DNA of 10,686 nucleotides from Nitrospira sp. (GTDB lineage: Bacteria > Nitrospirota > Nitrospiria > Nitrospirales > Nitrospiraceae), in the NCBI GenBank assembly GCA_015904075.1, contig JABMDH010000012.1, forward strand, positions 7,761 through 18,446. Direction: 5' to 3'. Positions 1-4,462 of this stretch are shown here, piece after piece. The translations under genes and the position numbers were made by a program. Within the stretch, counting starts at the first letter, position 1. The number at the start of each line of letters is the position of its first letter. A model generated the notes under the pieces. The model saw nothing but the letters and a program-made list of their open reading frames with translations. It was not told the DNA's origin and did no database searches.

Positions 1-90
1 TCCCCTGACGAACCGCTCTTACTCCAACTCCTCGTACGGGTCTGCAGAATCAGTGCGAAATAATCGATTCGGCGTCCTAAGCGCCACACA

Positions 91-141
91 CGGGCGACCT
101 CTCAATGAATGTTGTGGCGGGTCGTCCGTGCTGTTTTGTTG
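91..141 (+). terminator. Putative intrinsic terminator of an upstream gene
   Basis: CGGGCGACC at 91-99 pairs with GGTCGTCCG at 120-128 (9 bp with one G-T wobble, 20-nt loop). It is followed by a T-rich tail, TGCTGTTTTGTT, at 130-141. It is the only hairpin in this part of the window with a T-rich flank. No gene could be identified in bases 1-90, so the gene it would terminate lies outside the window or ends unrecognised at its left edge. Confidence 0.4.
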
Positions 142-213
142 GTGAGCGAGATGAACAAGCCGGTCAATTGGCAAGAGATTCTACGATAGGAACGCAATGA
201 AAGGGGTACGACC

Positions 214-297
214 ATGGATAGCACTTTCATCATGTTCGCGATCGTGATGCTGGGAATTTTTGTCGGCGGCCTTGTTGTTTACAAGAAGAGCGAGTAG
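214..297 (+). CDS. 27-residue single-helix membrane peptide, copy A
   Basis: I do not recognise a named family. The ATG at 214 is preceded by AAAGGGG with a 7-nt spacer, a good ribosome binding site. The peptide opens with MDSTF and continues with about 17 hydrophobic residues (residues 5-22, including VGGLVV). It ends in YKKSE, so it should be one membrane helix with a short, positively charged cytoplasmic tail. A second gene of exactly the same length and layout lies 343 bp downstream (640-723), sharing MD at the start, VGG near the helix end and VYKK at the tail. Peptides of this size are often accessory subunits of membrane complexes such as cytochrome oxidases, but no such complex is visible here and the role is unknown. 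An 8-bp inverted repeat begins at the stop codon. Confidence rests on the ribosome binding site and the parallel copy. Confidence 0.72.
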   Translation: MDSTFIMFAIVMLGIFVGGLVVYKKSE

Positions 298-322
298 ACG
301 GTCAAGATAGAGAAACCGTCTA
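295..322 (+). terminator. Hairpin at the stop codon of peptide A
   Basis: TAGACGGT (295-302) and ACCGTCTA (315-322) form a perfect 8-bp inverted repeat that includes the stop codon, with a 12-nt loop. No T-run follows, so it could stabilise the 3' end or act in factor-dependent termination rather than work as a classical intrinsic terminator. Confidence 0.3.
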
Positions 323-639
323 GCGCATCTCGGCCCGATAGCCTATCAGGCAGTTTGAGGCGGGAGGTGGGTTGTGCCTCCCGACTGTCCACGCTACGTG
401 TGTGCCCAGTTCCACGTTCATCTAGTCTGAATACCTCTCTTGCCATCGTTTGTTCCTGGGACTGAGATCTAGTCGATCCGCCGGTTCACCCGTCACGGCT
501 ATTCACCCTGCTCAAAATTGCTAAACCGTTGAATTCATAATGAGGCAGAAAGGTGGTATGACTCAGAATCCTCTTTTGAACATTAGAAAGCTCGCTAATC
601 TGTCCATAAGCGCGTATGGTCGGTGGCAAGGAGGGCGCT
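298..639. other. Non-coding spacer between the two 27-residue peptide genes
   Basis: I see no convincing gene in this 342-bp stretch. It holds the stop-codon hairpin (295-322) and a second hairpin, CGGGAGG 361-367 with CCTCCCG 377-383. The open frame starting at 540 runs over the second peptide gene in a different frame, has no ribosome binding site and reads as low-complexity noise. A promoter for the second peptide gene is expected here, but no pair of -35/-10 boxes stands out. Confidence 0.5.
361..383 (+). terminator. GC-rich hairpin in the peptide spacer
   Basis: CGGGAGG (361-367) pairs perfectly with CCTCCCG (377-383) around a 9-nt loop, 64 bp after peptide A stops. There is no T-run on either side. 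A transcription or RNA-stability boundary between the two small genes is the likeliest role. Confidence 0.3.
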
Positions 640-723
640 ATGGATATCAATACGATTATATTCGGGTTTGTGATTGCCGCGCTTTTGGTCGGTGGAGTGA
701 TTGTCTACAAGAAGGGGCAGTGA
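640..723 (+). CDS. 27-residue single-helix membrane peptide, copy B
   Basis: Unrecognised family, paralogous in layout to the gene at 214-297. The ATG at 640 follows AAGGAGGG (628-635) with a 4-nt spacer, one of the best ribosome binding sites in the window. The peptide begins MDINT, has a hydrophobic stretch at about residues 6-22 (including LVGGVIV) and ends VYKKGQ. That predicts one transmembrane helix with a lysine-rich cytoplasmic end. The two peptides share the length, the MD start, the VGG near the membrane exit and the VYKK tail, but only about half of all residues. They are therefore diverged paralogs, not a recent copy, and their flanking DNA does not match. A 13-bp-class hairpin follows at 766-814. 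The function is unknown; a small subunit or regulator of a membrane complex is only an inference from size and topology. Confidence 0.75.
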   Translation: MDINTIIFGFVIAALLVGGVIVYKKGQ

Positions 724-765
724 GCTGTCTCCGTATAGTGTCGCTAAGGCTCTGAATCCTCTCTC

Positions 766-814
766 GGGAGCGTGCCTTGCAGAACCTGTCAGTGTGAATT
801 CAAGGCCCGCTCCC
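766..814. terminator. Long hairpin after peptide B
   Basis: GGGAGCG (766-772) pairs with CGCTCCC (808-814), and after one mismatch GCCTTG (774-779) pairs with CAAGGC (801-806). This is 13 paired bases with a 21-nt loop. It lies between the plus-strand peptide B gene and the convergent msrB gene, with the second long hairpin at 858-907 beside it. No T-run follows on the plus strand, so the termination role is inferred from position. Confidence 0.35.
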
Positions 815-857
815 AAACTCTCACGCGTATAGCCCTGTCGAGTGTCGTTTGTTGCGT

Positions 858-907
858 ACACGATACTATGCTCGATCTGTCTTCGATTCGAGCAGTCAGT
901 GTCGTGT
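858..907 (-). terminator. Long hairpin at the 3' end of msrB
   Basis: TGCTCGA (869-875) pairs with TCGAGCA (888-894). Beyond a small asymmetric internal loop, ACACGATACT (858-867) pairs with AGTGTCGTGT (898-907), with one T-G wobble. The arm reaches the msrB stop codon (907-909). About 17 base pairs make it one of the strongest structures in the window. The minus-strand 3' flank lacks a T-run, so it may be a factor-dependent terminator or an mRNA 3' stabiliser. Confidence 0.4.
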
Positions 908-1326
908 TAACCCGCCACGAATTTCAGTGAGACTCCGTTGATACAGTAGCGCAGGCCTGTAGGAGGAGGGCCATCGTCGAAGACGTGGCCTTGGTGACCG
1001 TTGCAGCGGGCACAGTGGACTTCTATGCGGGCCATGAAGAATTTCGAGTCAGTGCGTGTTTCAATCACTTTCGGATCGATCGGCTGCCAAAAACTGGGCC
1101 AGCCAGTACCGCTGTCGAATTTGTGTTCGGATGAAAAGAGCGGCAAATCGCAGCCGGCGCAGTAATAGATCCCGGTTTGGTGATTGTCATGGAGTGGGTT
1201 TGCAAAAGCCCGTTCCGTATCTTCGTGCCGCAGGACTCTGTAGGCCAACAGCGACAAGAGCTTCTTCCATTCCGCATCGGTTTTTGAGATCTTGACGATC
1301 AGCCCGATCTCAACTTTGGCTGGCAT
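907..1326 (-). CDS. msrB: Peptide-methionine (R)-S-oxide reductase MsrB
   Basis: MsrB reduces the R epimer of methionine sulfoxide in oxidised proteins, normally with electrons from thioredoxin. The 139-residue protein carries the family signature in order: the first zinc CxxC (C56, C59), the SGTGWPSF segment (72-79), the second CxxC (C105, C108), GHVFDDGPPPTG, and catalytic C128 in RYCIN, followed by the terminal SLKF. The ATG at 1326 is backed by AAAGGAGAT about 6 nt upstream. No signal peptide is visible, so it is cytoplasmic. It contains only five cysteines, the four zinc ligands and C128. The SGxGWPSF position that is Cys in some relatives is Thr74, so no resolving cysteine is apparent and regeneration may occur directly on C128. 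It stands alone, convergent with the small peptide gene on its left and divergent from the secreted protein gene on its right. The assignment is secure. Confidence 0.95.
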   Translation of the reverse strand: MPAKVEIGLIVKISKTDAEWKKLLSLLAYRVLRHEDTERAFANPLHDNHQTGIYYCAGCDLPLFSSEHKFDSGTGWPSFWQPIDPKVIETRTDSKFFMARIEVHCARCNGHQGHVFDDGPPPTGLRYCINGVSLKFVAG

Positions 1327-1444
1327 AGGCGATCTCCTTTGTACAACAGGAGTGAATTAGGCATCAGTCGAATCGTATGGATAATCCTTACATAAGCCAT
1401 TAGGGAAGGGCAAGACGGGAGGGGAGGGATCTTTAAGAAGGGGG

Positions 1445-1472
1445 TTGTATTTTTTATTGTAGGAATTACAAT
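1445..1472 (+). promoter_or_regulatory. Candidate sigma70 promoter for the secreted protein gene
   Basis: TTGTAT (1445-1450) and TACAAT (1467-1472) are separated by 16 bp. The -10 box differs from consensus at one base and the -35 at three. The -10 is also one arm of an inverted repeat, ATTGTA (1456-1461) with TACAAT (1467-1472), so a repressor could overlap it. Transcription would start near 1479, leaving a leader of about 53 nt before the GTG at 1532. Confidence 0.35.
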
Positions 1473-1531
1473 ACGGTCGTGTTGTCAATGTTGGTCCTGC
1501 GAATCCACCATTTATAGAGAGAGGCGTAACC

Positions 1532-1948
1532 GTGAATTGGAAAAATATTCTACGGCTTGTTGTTGCAGTGGGTGTCTGCGGTACTGCTGGCCAAGTTCTG
1601 GCCTACGACTCCAGTCCTTACGCTCCCGGCAGCCTGGATCCCTGCACGCAGGTGTATTTTTCTGCTTTCACGCCCATCCCATTCTCAGTGGAGAAGAATA
1701 ATGTAGAAGTGGCGCCGAAGTCGGACTTTTCATTTCTTGCATCCAAAACCACCAACTGGCCAAGTATTACTGTAAAGATCAAGGACGAAAAGGTCCCGGT
1801 CACTGTCACCACGATCACGAACGGGTATCTGGTTAAAGGAAAATTGCCCGCCACTGTGAAAGGCAGTTATATCCGCGTTGAAATTTTTGCCAAAGGTCCG
1901 AACGATTGTGACAAGGCCGATGGGTGGTTGCTGAAAGTGGGGAATTAA
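1532..1948 (+). CDS. Small secreted protein, two cysteines, beta-rich
   Basis: This is a 138-residue protein of no family I can name. Residues 1-24 form a classical signal peptide (MNWKNILR, then a hydrophobic core, ending VLA before Y25), so the mature protein of about 114 residues is exported. It has exactly two cysteines, C38 in DPCTQ near the start and C126 in NDCDK near the end, well placed for one disulfide joining the two ends. Between them alternating polar and hydrophobic stretches (SITVKIKD, VPVTVTTI, GYLVKG, YIRVEIFAKG) predict beta strands and suggest a small immunoglobulin-like sandwich; that fold is inference. The start is GTG at 1532 with GAGAGGCG just upstream. It has its own candidate promoter at 1445-1472 and a strong hairpin after the stop, so it looks monocistronic. 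A periplasmic or surface role is likely. Confidence 0.72.
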   Translation: MNWKNILRLVVAVGVCGTAGQVLAYDSSPYAPGSLDPCTQVYFSAFTPIPFSVEKNNVEVAPKSDFSFLASKTTNWPSITVKIKDEKVPVTVTTITNGYLVKGKLPATVKGSYIRVEIFAKGPNDCDKADGWLLKVGN

Positions 1949-1959
1949 GCGTATCTGAA

Positions 1960-1993
1960 ACGACGTGGACCGGGGAGTCCCTGTCTACGTCGT
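1960..1993 (+). terminator. Hairpin after the secreted protein gene
   Basis: ACGACGTGGAC (1960-1970) pairs with GTCTACGTCGT (1983-1993), 11 bp with one G-T wobble and a 12-nt loop, starting 12 nt after the stop codon. No T-run follows. The 13-mer CCTGTCAGTGTGA directly after it (1994-2006) also occurs in the hairpin loop region at 785-797. Confidence 0.4.
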
Positions 1994-2217
1994 CCTGTCA
2001 GTGTGAGTGTGAACCATCCTCAGAACGTTTCTTCTACGGTTTCAATCGATGCGTAGCGTGCCCGCCATTTCTATTGCGGTAGCCCCAGCGAAACAAAAAT
2101 TTGTCGGTTTCCAATCCTGCCTGGAGTTCATGGCGAATATCAGGTTTTCTTGACCCAAAGCTGCTAGGATGCTGTCGGGTCTGTCAGCGAGTGCTACCCT
2201 CTTGTGAAAGGAAACCC

Positions 2218-3225
2218 ATGTTGAAACGTTCAACGCTTATGACCGTCTGTCTTATCGCAGCGCTCATTGGTATGCCGACCCTCTCGTTTGCAAAGGCACG
2301 AGGAGGATCGGGAGGTGGATTTTCAAGCGGCTCTCGCAGTGGAAATTCCTCAATGAGTATGGGCAGCCGTGGATCACGCACCCATCAAGATAACGGCGCC
2401 AAGCCTATTGAACAGTCCACCACCGCCAAACCATCGACGACTCCGCCGCCTACCACGGCGAGCAACCCGGCAGCGCAGTCGGCACCGTCTCCACAGCCGT
2501 CTTTTCTCCAACGTAATCCCCTGCTCGCCGGGATCGCTGCGGGCCTGGCTGGATCGTGGATCGGCCATATGATTTTCGGTGCGACGGACAGCAGCGCCCA
2601 AACTCTGAATGGGGAGCCGGCTCCGGCTTCCAACTCGATTGGACTGATGCTCTTGCTGATGATGTTAGGTGCGGGTGCGCTCTATTTGTTCAAGAAAAAT
2701 CGACGAACACCTGCCCCGGTGTTCTCGGGTATCCCACGGAGCACAGCCGTAAAGGGCAGTCTCCTCGACACGTCTTATGATGGCACCCTTCTCAAGCCTG
2801 CGACCGATACATTCACCGTGACCACTGCAGATAAGGCGGCATTTCAGCAATTACTCACCGACGTTCAATCAGCCTGGAGCGCGCAAGATGTGGCGGCGTT
2901 GCGACGTGCTGTGACGCCTGAGATGCTGAGCTACTTCAGCACAGCCTTGGCGGAGGACAGCAGCAGGGGAATTCAGAATCACGTGGAAGCCGTAGAGTTG
3001 CTTCAGGCAGAAGTGCTCGAAGCCTGGTCCGAAGACAACACGGACTATGCGACTGCCGCCTTACGCTGGAACGCGCGAGACTATACCGTTTCCACGACGA
3101 TCCTGCGTGGAGAATTGGGCCATCTCATCGAGGGCAACGAGGAGACATCGAGTGAGTCCCGCGAAGTCTGGACGTTCATGCGCGTGCGGGATGGGCGGTG
3201 GCTGCTGTCGGCCATTCAGCAATAA
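2218..3225 (+). CDS. Membrane-anchored Tim44-like domain protein
   Basis: I chose the ATG at 2218, which has AAAGGA 5-6 nt upstream and opens directly into a signal peptide. Earlier in-frame starts add 39 residues unlike any export signal. The 335-residue protein begins with a signal sequence (1-25, cleavage near SFA). Next come a Gly/Ser-rich stretch with SGGGFSSGSRSG (26-55), a Thr/Pro/Ala-rich linker (62-95), a glycine-rich hydrophobic patch (101-120), a clear membrane helix (140-157, IGLMLLLMMLGAGALYLF) followed by KKNRR, and a C-terminal globular domain (about 200-335). The C-terminal domain ends in VWTFMRVRDGRWLLSAIQQ and resembles the Tim44/MRPL45-like fold found in predicted bacterial lipid- or membrane-binding proteins. 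The exact biochemical role of these bacterial proteins is not settled. Its last 99 residues are duplicated at 3570-3869. A bidirectional hairpin separates it from the convergent two-helix membrane gene. Confidence 0.85.
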   Translation: MLKRSTLMTVCLIAALIGMPTLSFAKARGGSGGGFSSGSRSGNSSMSMGSRGSRTHQDNGAKPIEQSTTAKPSTTPPPTTASNPAAQSAPSPQPSFLQRNPLLAGIAAGLAGSWIGHMIFGATDSSAQTLNGEPAPASNSIGLMLLLMMLGAGALYLFKKNRRTPAPVFSGIPRSTAVKGSLLDTSYDGTLLKPATDTFTVTTADKAAFQQLLTDVQSAWSAQDVAALRRAVTPEMLSYFSTALAEDSSRGIQNHVEAVELLQAEVLEAWSEDNTDYATAALRWNARDYTVSTTILRGELGHLIEGNEETSSESREVWTFMRVRDGRWLLSAIQQ

Positions 3226-3239
3226 TGATCACGTATCGG

Positions 3240-3278
3240 GGAACGGCGGCTGACTCACACAGGGTCAGTCGCCGTTCC
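3240..3278. terminator. Bidirectional hairpin between convergent genes, copy 1
   Basis: GGAACGGCG (3240-3248) plus CTGAC (3250-3254) pair with GTCAG (3264-3268) plus CGCCGTTCC (3270-3278). With the intervening G-T wobble this makes a 15-bp stem and a 9-nt loop. It starts 15 bp after the Tim44-like stop and includes the stop codon and last codons of the opposing membrane gene. Its position between convergent genes suggests that it terminates or insulates both. Confidence 0.5.
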
Positions 3279-3486
3279 ACTTCCAGAGGCAGGGCGTGAG
3301 CACATAGGCTGCGCCAGAAATCAGCACCCCAAACACCACGCCGAGAAGTCCAGCCACGTAGAGCCCGGCAAACGGCGCCACGAACACAATCAGGATCATG
3401 AACAGGGCCAGCGACCGATGGCCTTCGTAGAAGGTGCGGCGGGCTTCGGCTGAGAAGAACGCGGCGGAGTCGGAGCGATCAGGCAT
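3265..3486 (-). CDS. Small two-helix membrane protein, copy 1
   Basis: A 73-residue protein from the ATG at 3486, unrecognised by name. Residues 1-24 are hydrophilic (MPDRSDSAA... ending YEGHRS). They are followed by two hydrophobic segments, about 25-40 (LALFMILIVFVAPFAG) and 43-65 (AGLLGVVFGVLISGAAYVL), and a short tail, LWKWNGD. Copy 2 at 3909-4130 is identical in 62 of 73 residues and is invariant from RRTFYEGHRS through AGLLGVV. An in-frame GTG at 3525 would add 13 residues, but in copy 2 the matching codon is GTA. The shared ATG has no Shine-Dalgarno sequence; instead a TATACT box lies 6 nt upstream, so a leaderless message is plausible. The gene converges on the Tim44-like gene and is duplicated with its 3' part. 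An inner-membrane location is predicted; the function is unknown. Confidence 0.75.
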   Translation of the reverse strand: MPDRSDSAAFFSAEARRTFYEGHRSLALFMILIVFVAPFAGLYVAGLLGVVFGVLISGAAYVLTPCLWKWNGD

Positions 3487-3492
3487 GGCCAG

Positions 3493-3521
3493 AGTATAGA
3501 CGAAACCCACCGTTCTGTCTG
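3493..3521 (-). promoter_or_regulatory. Promoter-like boxes for a leaderless message, copy 1
   Basis: On the minus strand CAGACA (3521-3516) and TATACT (3498-3493) are 17 bp apart. Six bases separate TATACT from the ATG at 3486, so a standard start site would fall on the A of the start codon. Both boxes and the spacing are kept in the duplicated copy. No ribosome binding site is present between them and the gene. Confidence 0.45.
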
Positions 3522-3569
3522 TCACGGCAGTCCCGATGAGAAGCGTCCTTGTATGTGGGTGGTGTTGTG

Positions 3570-3869
3570 TTGAGCTATTTCAGCACTGCCTTAGCAGAAG
3601 ACAGTAGCAGGGGAATTCAGAATCACGTGGAAGCGGTAGAGTTGCTTCAAGCAGAAGTGCTCGAAGGCTGGTCTGAGGACAACACGGACTATGCGACGGC
3701 GGCCTTACGCTGGAGCGCCCGCGACTATACTGTTTCCATGACGATTCCGCGTGGAGAATCAGGTTATCTCATCGAGGGTAGCGAGGAGACATCGAGCGAG
3801 TCCCGCGAAGTCTGGACGTTCATGCGTGTGCGAGATGGGCGGTGGCTGCTGTCGGCTATTCAGCAATAA
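3570..3869 (+). pseudogene. Headless Tim44-like fragment (duplicate 3' end)
   Basis: These 99 codons repeat the last 99 codons of the Tim44-like gene, including the stop codon, with no frameshift or internal stop. The signal peptide, Gly/Ser and Thr/Pro linkers, membrane helix and the first part of the Tim44-like domain are missing. Upstream there is no ATG and no ribosome binding site, only TTG and GTG codons, so expression as a protein is doubtful. Comparing codon by codon, 30 of 99 differ: 23 silently and 7 with a replacement (A to G, N to S twice, T to M, L to P, L to S, H to Y). Such silent-biased divergence is not expected of a fragment dead since birth. It implies that both copies were under protein-level constraint for most of their separate history, or that the fragment is still translated or exchanges sequence with the parent. 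Confidence 0.75.
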
Positions 3870-3883
3870 CTGTCAAGTAGCGG

Positions 3884-3922
3884 GGAACGGCGGCTGACTC
3901 ACACAGGGTCAGTCGCCAATCC
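3884..3922. terminator. Hairpin between convergent genes, copy 2 (weakened)
   Basis: The same structure as at 3240-3278, but the distal arm reads CGCCAATCC instead of CGCCGTTCC. This leaves a 2-by-2 internal mismatch in the outer stem. The inner CTGAC/GTCAG pairing and the 9-nt loop are unchanged. The loss fits relaxed need for a terminator where the plus-strand partner is only a gene fragment. Confidence 0.35.
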
Positions 3923-4130
3923 ATCTCCAGAGACAGGGTATGAGCACATAGGCCGCGGCCGATACCAGTACTCCGATCACCACGCCGAGCAGTCCAGCCA
4001 CATAAAGCCCGGCAAACGGCGCCACGAATACAATCAGGATCATAAACAGGGCCAGCGACCGATGGCCTTCGTAGAAGGTGCGTCTGGTTTCAGCTGAGAA
4101 GGCCGCGGCGGAATCGGAGTGCTCTGACAT
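3909..4130 (-). CDS. Small two-helix membrane protein, copy 2
   Basis: A 73-residue paralog of the protein at 3265-3486, with 11 differences, mostly in the hydrophilic N-terminus (MSEHSDSAAAFSAETRR) and in conservative positions of the second helix (F to I, I to V, G to A). Two membrane helices at about 25-40 and 43-65 are retained, as are the cysteine and the basic/aromatic tail (LWRWIGD). The frame is intact, so unlike its Tim44-like neighbour this copy looks functional. The start is the ATG at 4130, kept in both copies, with TATACT ending 6 nt before it and GAGG directly adjacent, too close to act as a normal ribosome binding site. An upstream extension to 4187 exists but has no counterpart start in copy 1. 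The function is unknown. Confidence 0.72.
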   Translation of the reverse strand: MSEHSDSAAAFSAETRRTFYEGHRSLALFMILIVFVAPFAGLYVAGLLGVVIGVLVSAAAYVLIPCLWRWIGD

Positions 4131-4462
4131 CCTCGAAGTATAGACGAAACCCACCATCCTGTCTGTTACGGCATCCCGGGCTCTCACGTCGGTTCAATCC
4201 GATGGCGTGCGCACGTATGGCATCTGGACATGAGAGGTGAGGAGGGGAGGTGTCAGATCAAGGGCGAACGACGAGTGATGAGACGGGCGTGCCCTTTTAT
4301 TATGGCTCATAGGAAAAGACTTCCGGTACATTTTCATGATCACCAACAGAAGTGGCTGCTGATTCCAGTTGCCCCATTTTGACGGGACCTGATGGCATAG
4401 TTCATGGAATGCACAGCACAAGATTTGCCCCCCAGTTTGGCACGTAATAGTGAATCAATCCT
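4131..4462. other. Non-coding spacer right of the duplication
   Basis: The first 48 bp (to about 4178) are the duplicated upstream region with the promoter-like boxes. The rest, about 284 bp, holds nothing I can identify. A 75-codon minus-strand open frame (4194-4421) and a 32-codon frame inside it (4300-4398) have no ribosome binding site and no recognisable residues pattern. No clear terminator follows the 428-residue gene that ends at 4463. Confidence 0.5.
4137..4165 (-). promoter_or_regulatory. Promoter-like boxes for a leaderless message, copy 2
   Basis: CAGACA (4165-4160) and TATACT (4142-4137) on the minus strand keep the 17-bp spacing of copy 1. TATACT again ends 6 nt before the ATG at 4130. 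Some bases around the boxes have changed while the two hexamers have not, which supports function. Confidence 0.45.

Larger units (their letters stand above)
2927..3535. repeat. Tandem duplication, unit 1 (complete parent side)
   Basis: This stretch matches 3571-4178 at a constant 644-bp offset with no indel until the last few bases. It contains the last 299 bp of the Tim44-like gene, the hairpin between the convergent genes, the whole small two-helix membrane gene, its promoter-like boxes and about 30 bp upstream. Similarity starts abruptly at TGAGCTA inside the Tim44-like gene and fades at about 3535, where a one-base gap appears. Confidence 0.9.
3571..4178. repeat. Tandem duplication, unit 2
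   Basis: Second copy of the 609-bp unit at 2927-3535, with 35 bp of unrelated DNA (3536-3570) between the copies. It carries the truncated Tim44-like 3' end, the partly decayed hairpin and a complete second copy of the small membrane gene with its promoter-like boxes. Within the unit the copies stay in register until a single-base gap near 4173. Confidence 0.9.

Noticed and set aside
1..90. Possible tail of a gene at the left edge (minus-strand frame ending DPYEELE)
   Set aside because: The C-terminal end looks protein-like, but the frame upstream has no recognisable residues and no start codon before it runs under the terminator hairpin and peptide A region.
151..189. 12-codon open frame (MNKPVNWQEILR) just before peptide A
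   Set aside because: Only a weak GGTGAG precedes it and it has no sign of attenuation structure or conservation that I can test; too short to support as a leader peptide.
540..861. 71-codon plus-strand and 88-codon minus-strand frames around peptide B
   Set aside because: They lie out of frame over the peptide gene, lack ribosome binding sites and have unconvincing composition; the 27-codon gene explains the region better.
2101..2217. Earlier TTG start for the Tim44-like gene
   Set aside because: It would bury the signal peptide behind 39 residues without export features; the ATG at 2218 has a ribosome binding site and an immediate signal sequence.
2927..4178. Duplication as an insertion sequence or transposon
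   Set aside because: No transposase, terminal inverted repeats or target-site duplication are visible; a simple tandem duplication explains the layout.
4284..4300. Mini-hairpin GGGCGTGCCC followed by TTTTAT as a terminator
   Set aside because: Only three stable base pairs are possible once a loop is allowed; too weak.
4194..4421. 75-codon and 32-codon minus-strand frames in the spacer
   Set aside because: No ribosome binding site, no recognisable motif, and residue content typical of random translation.
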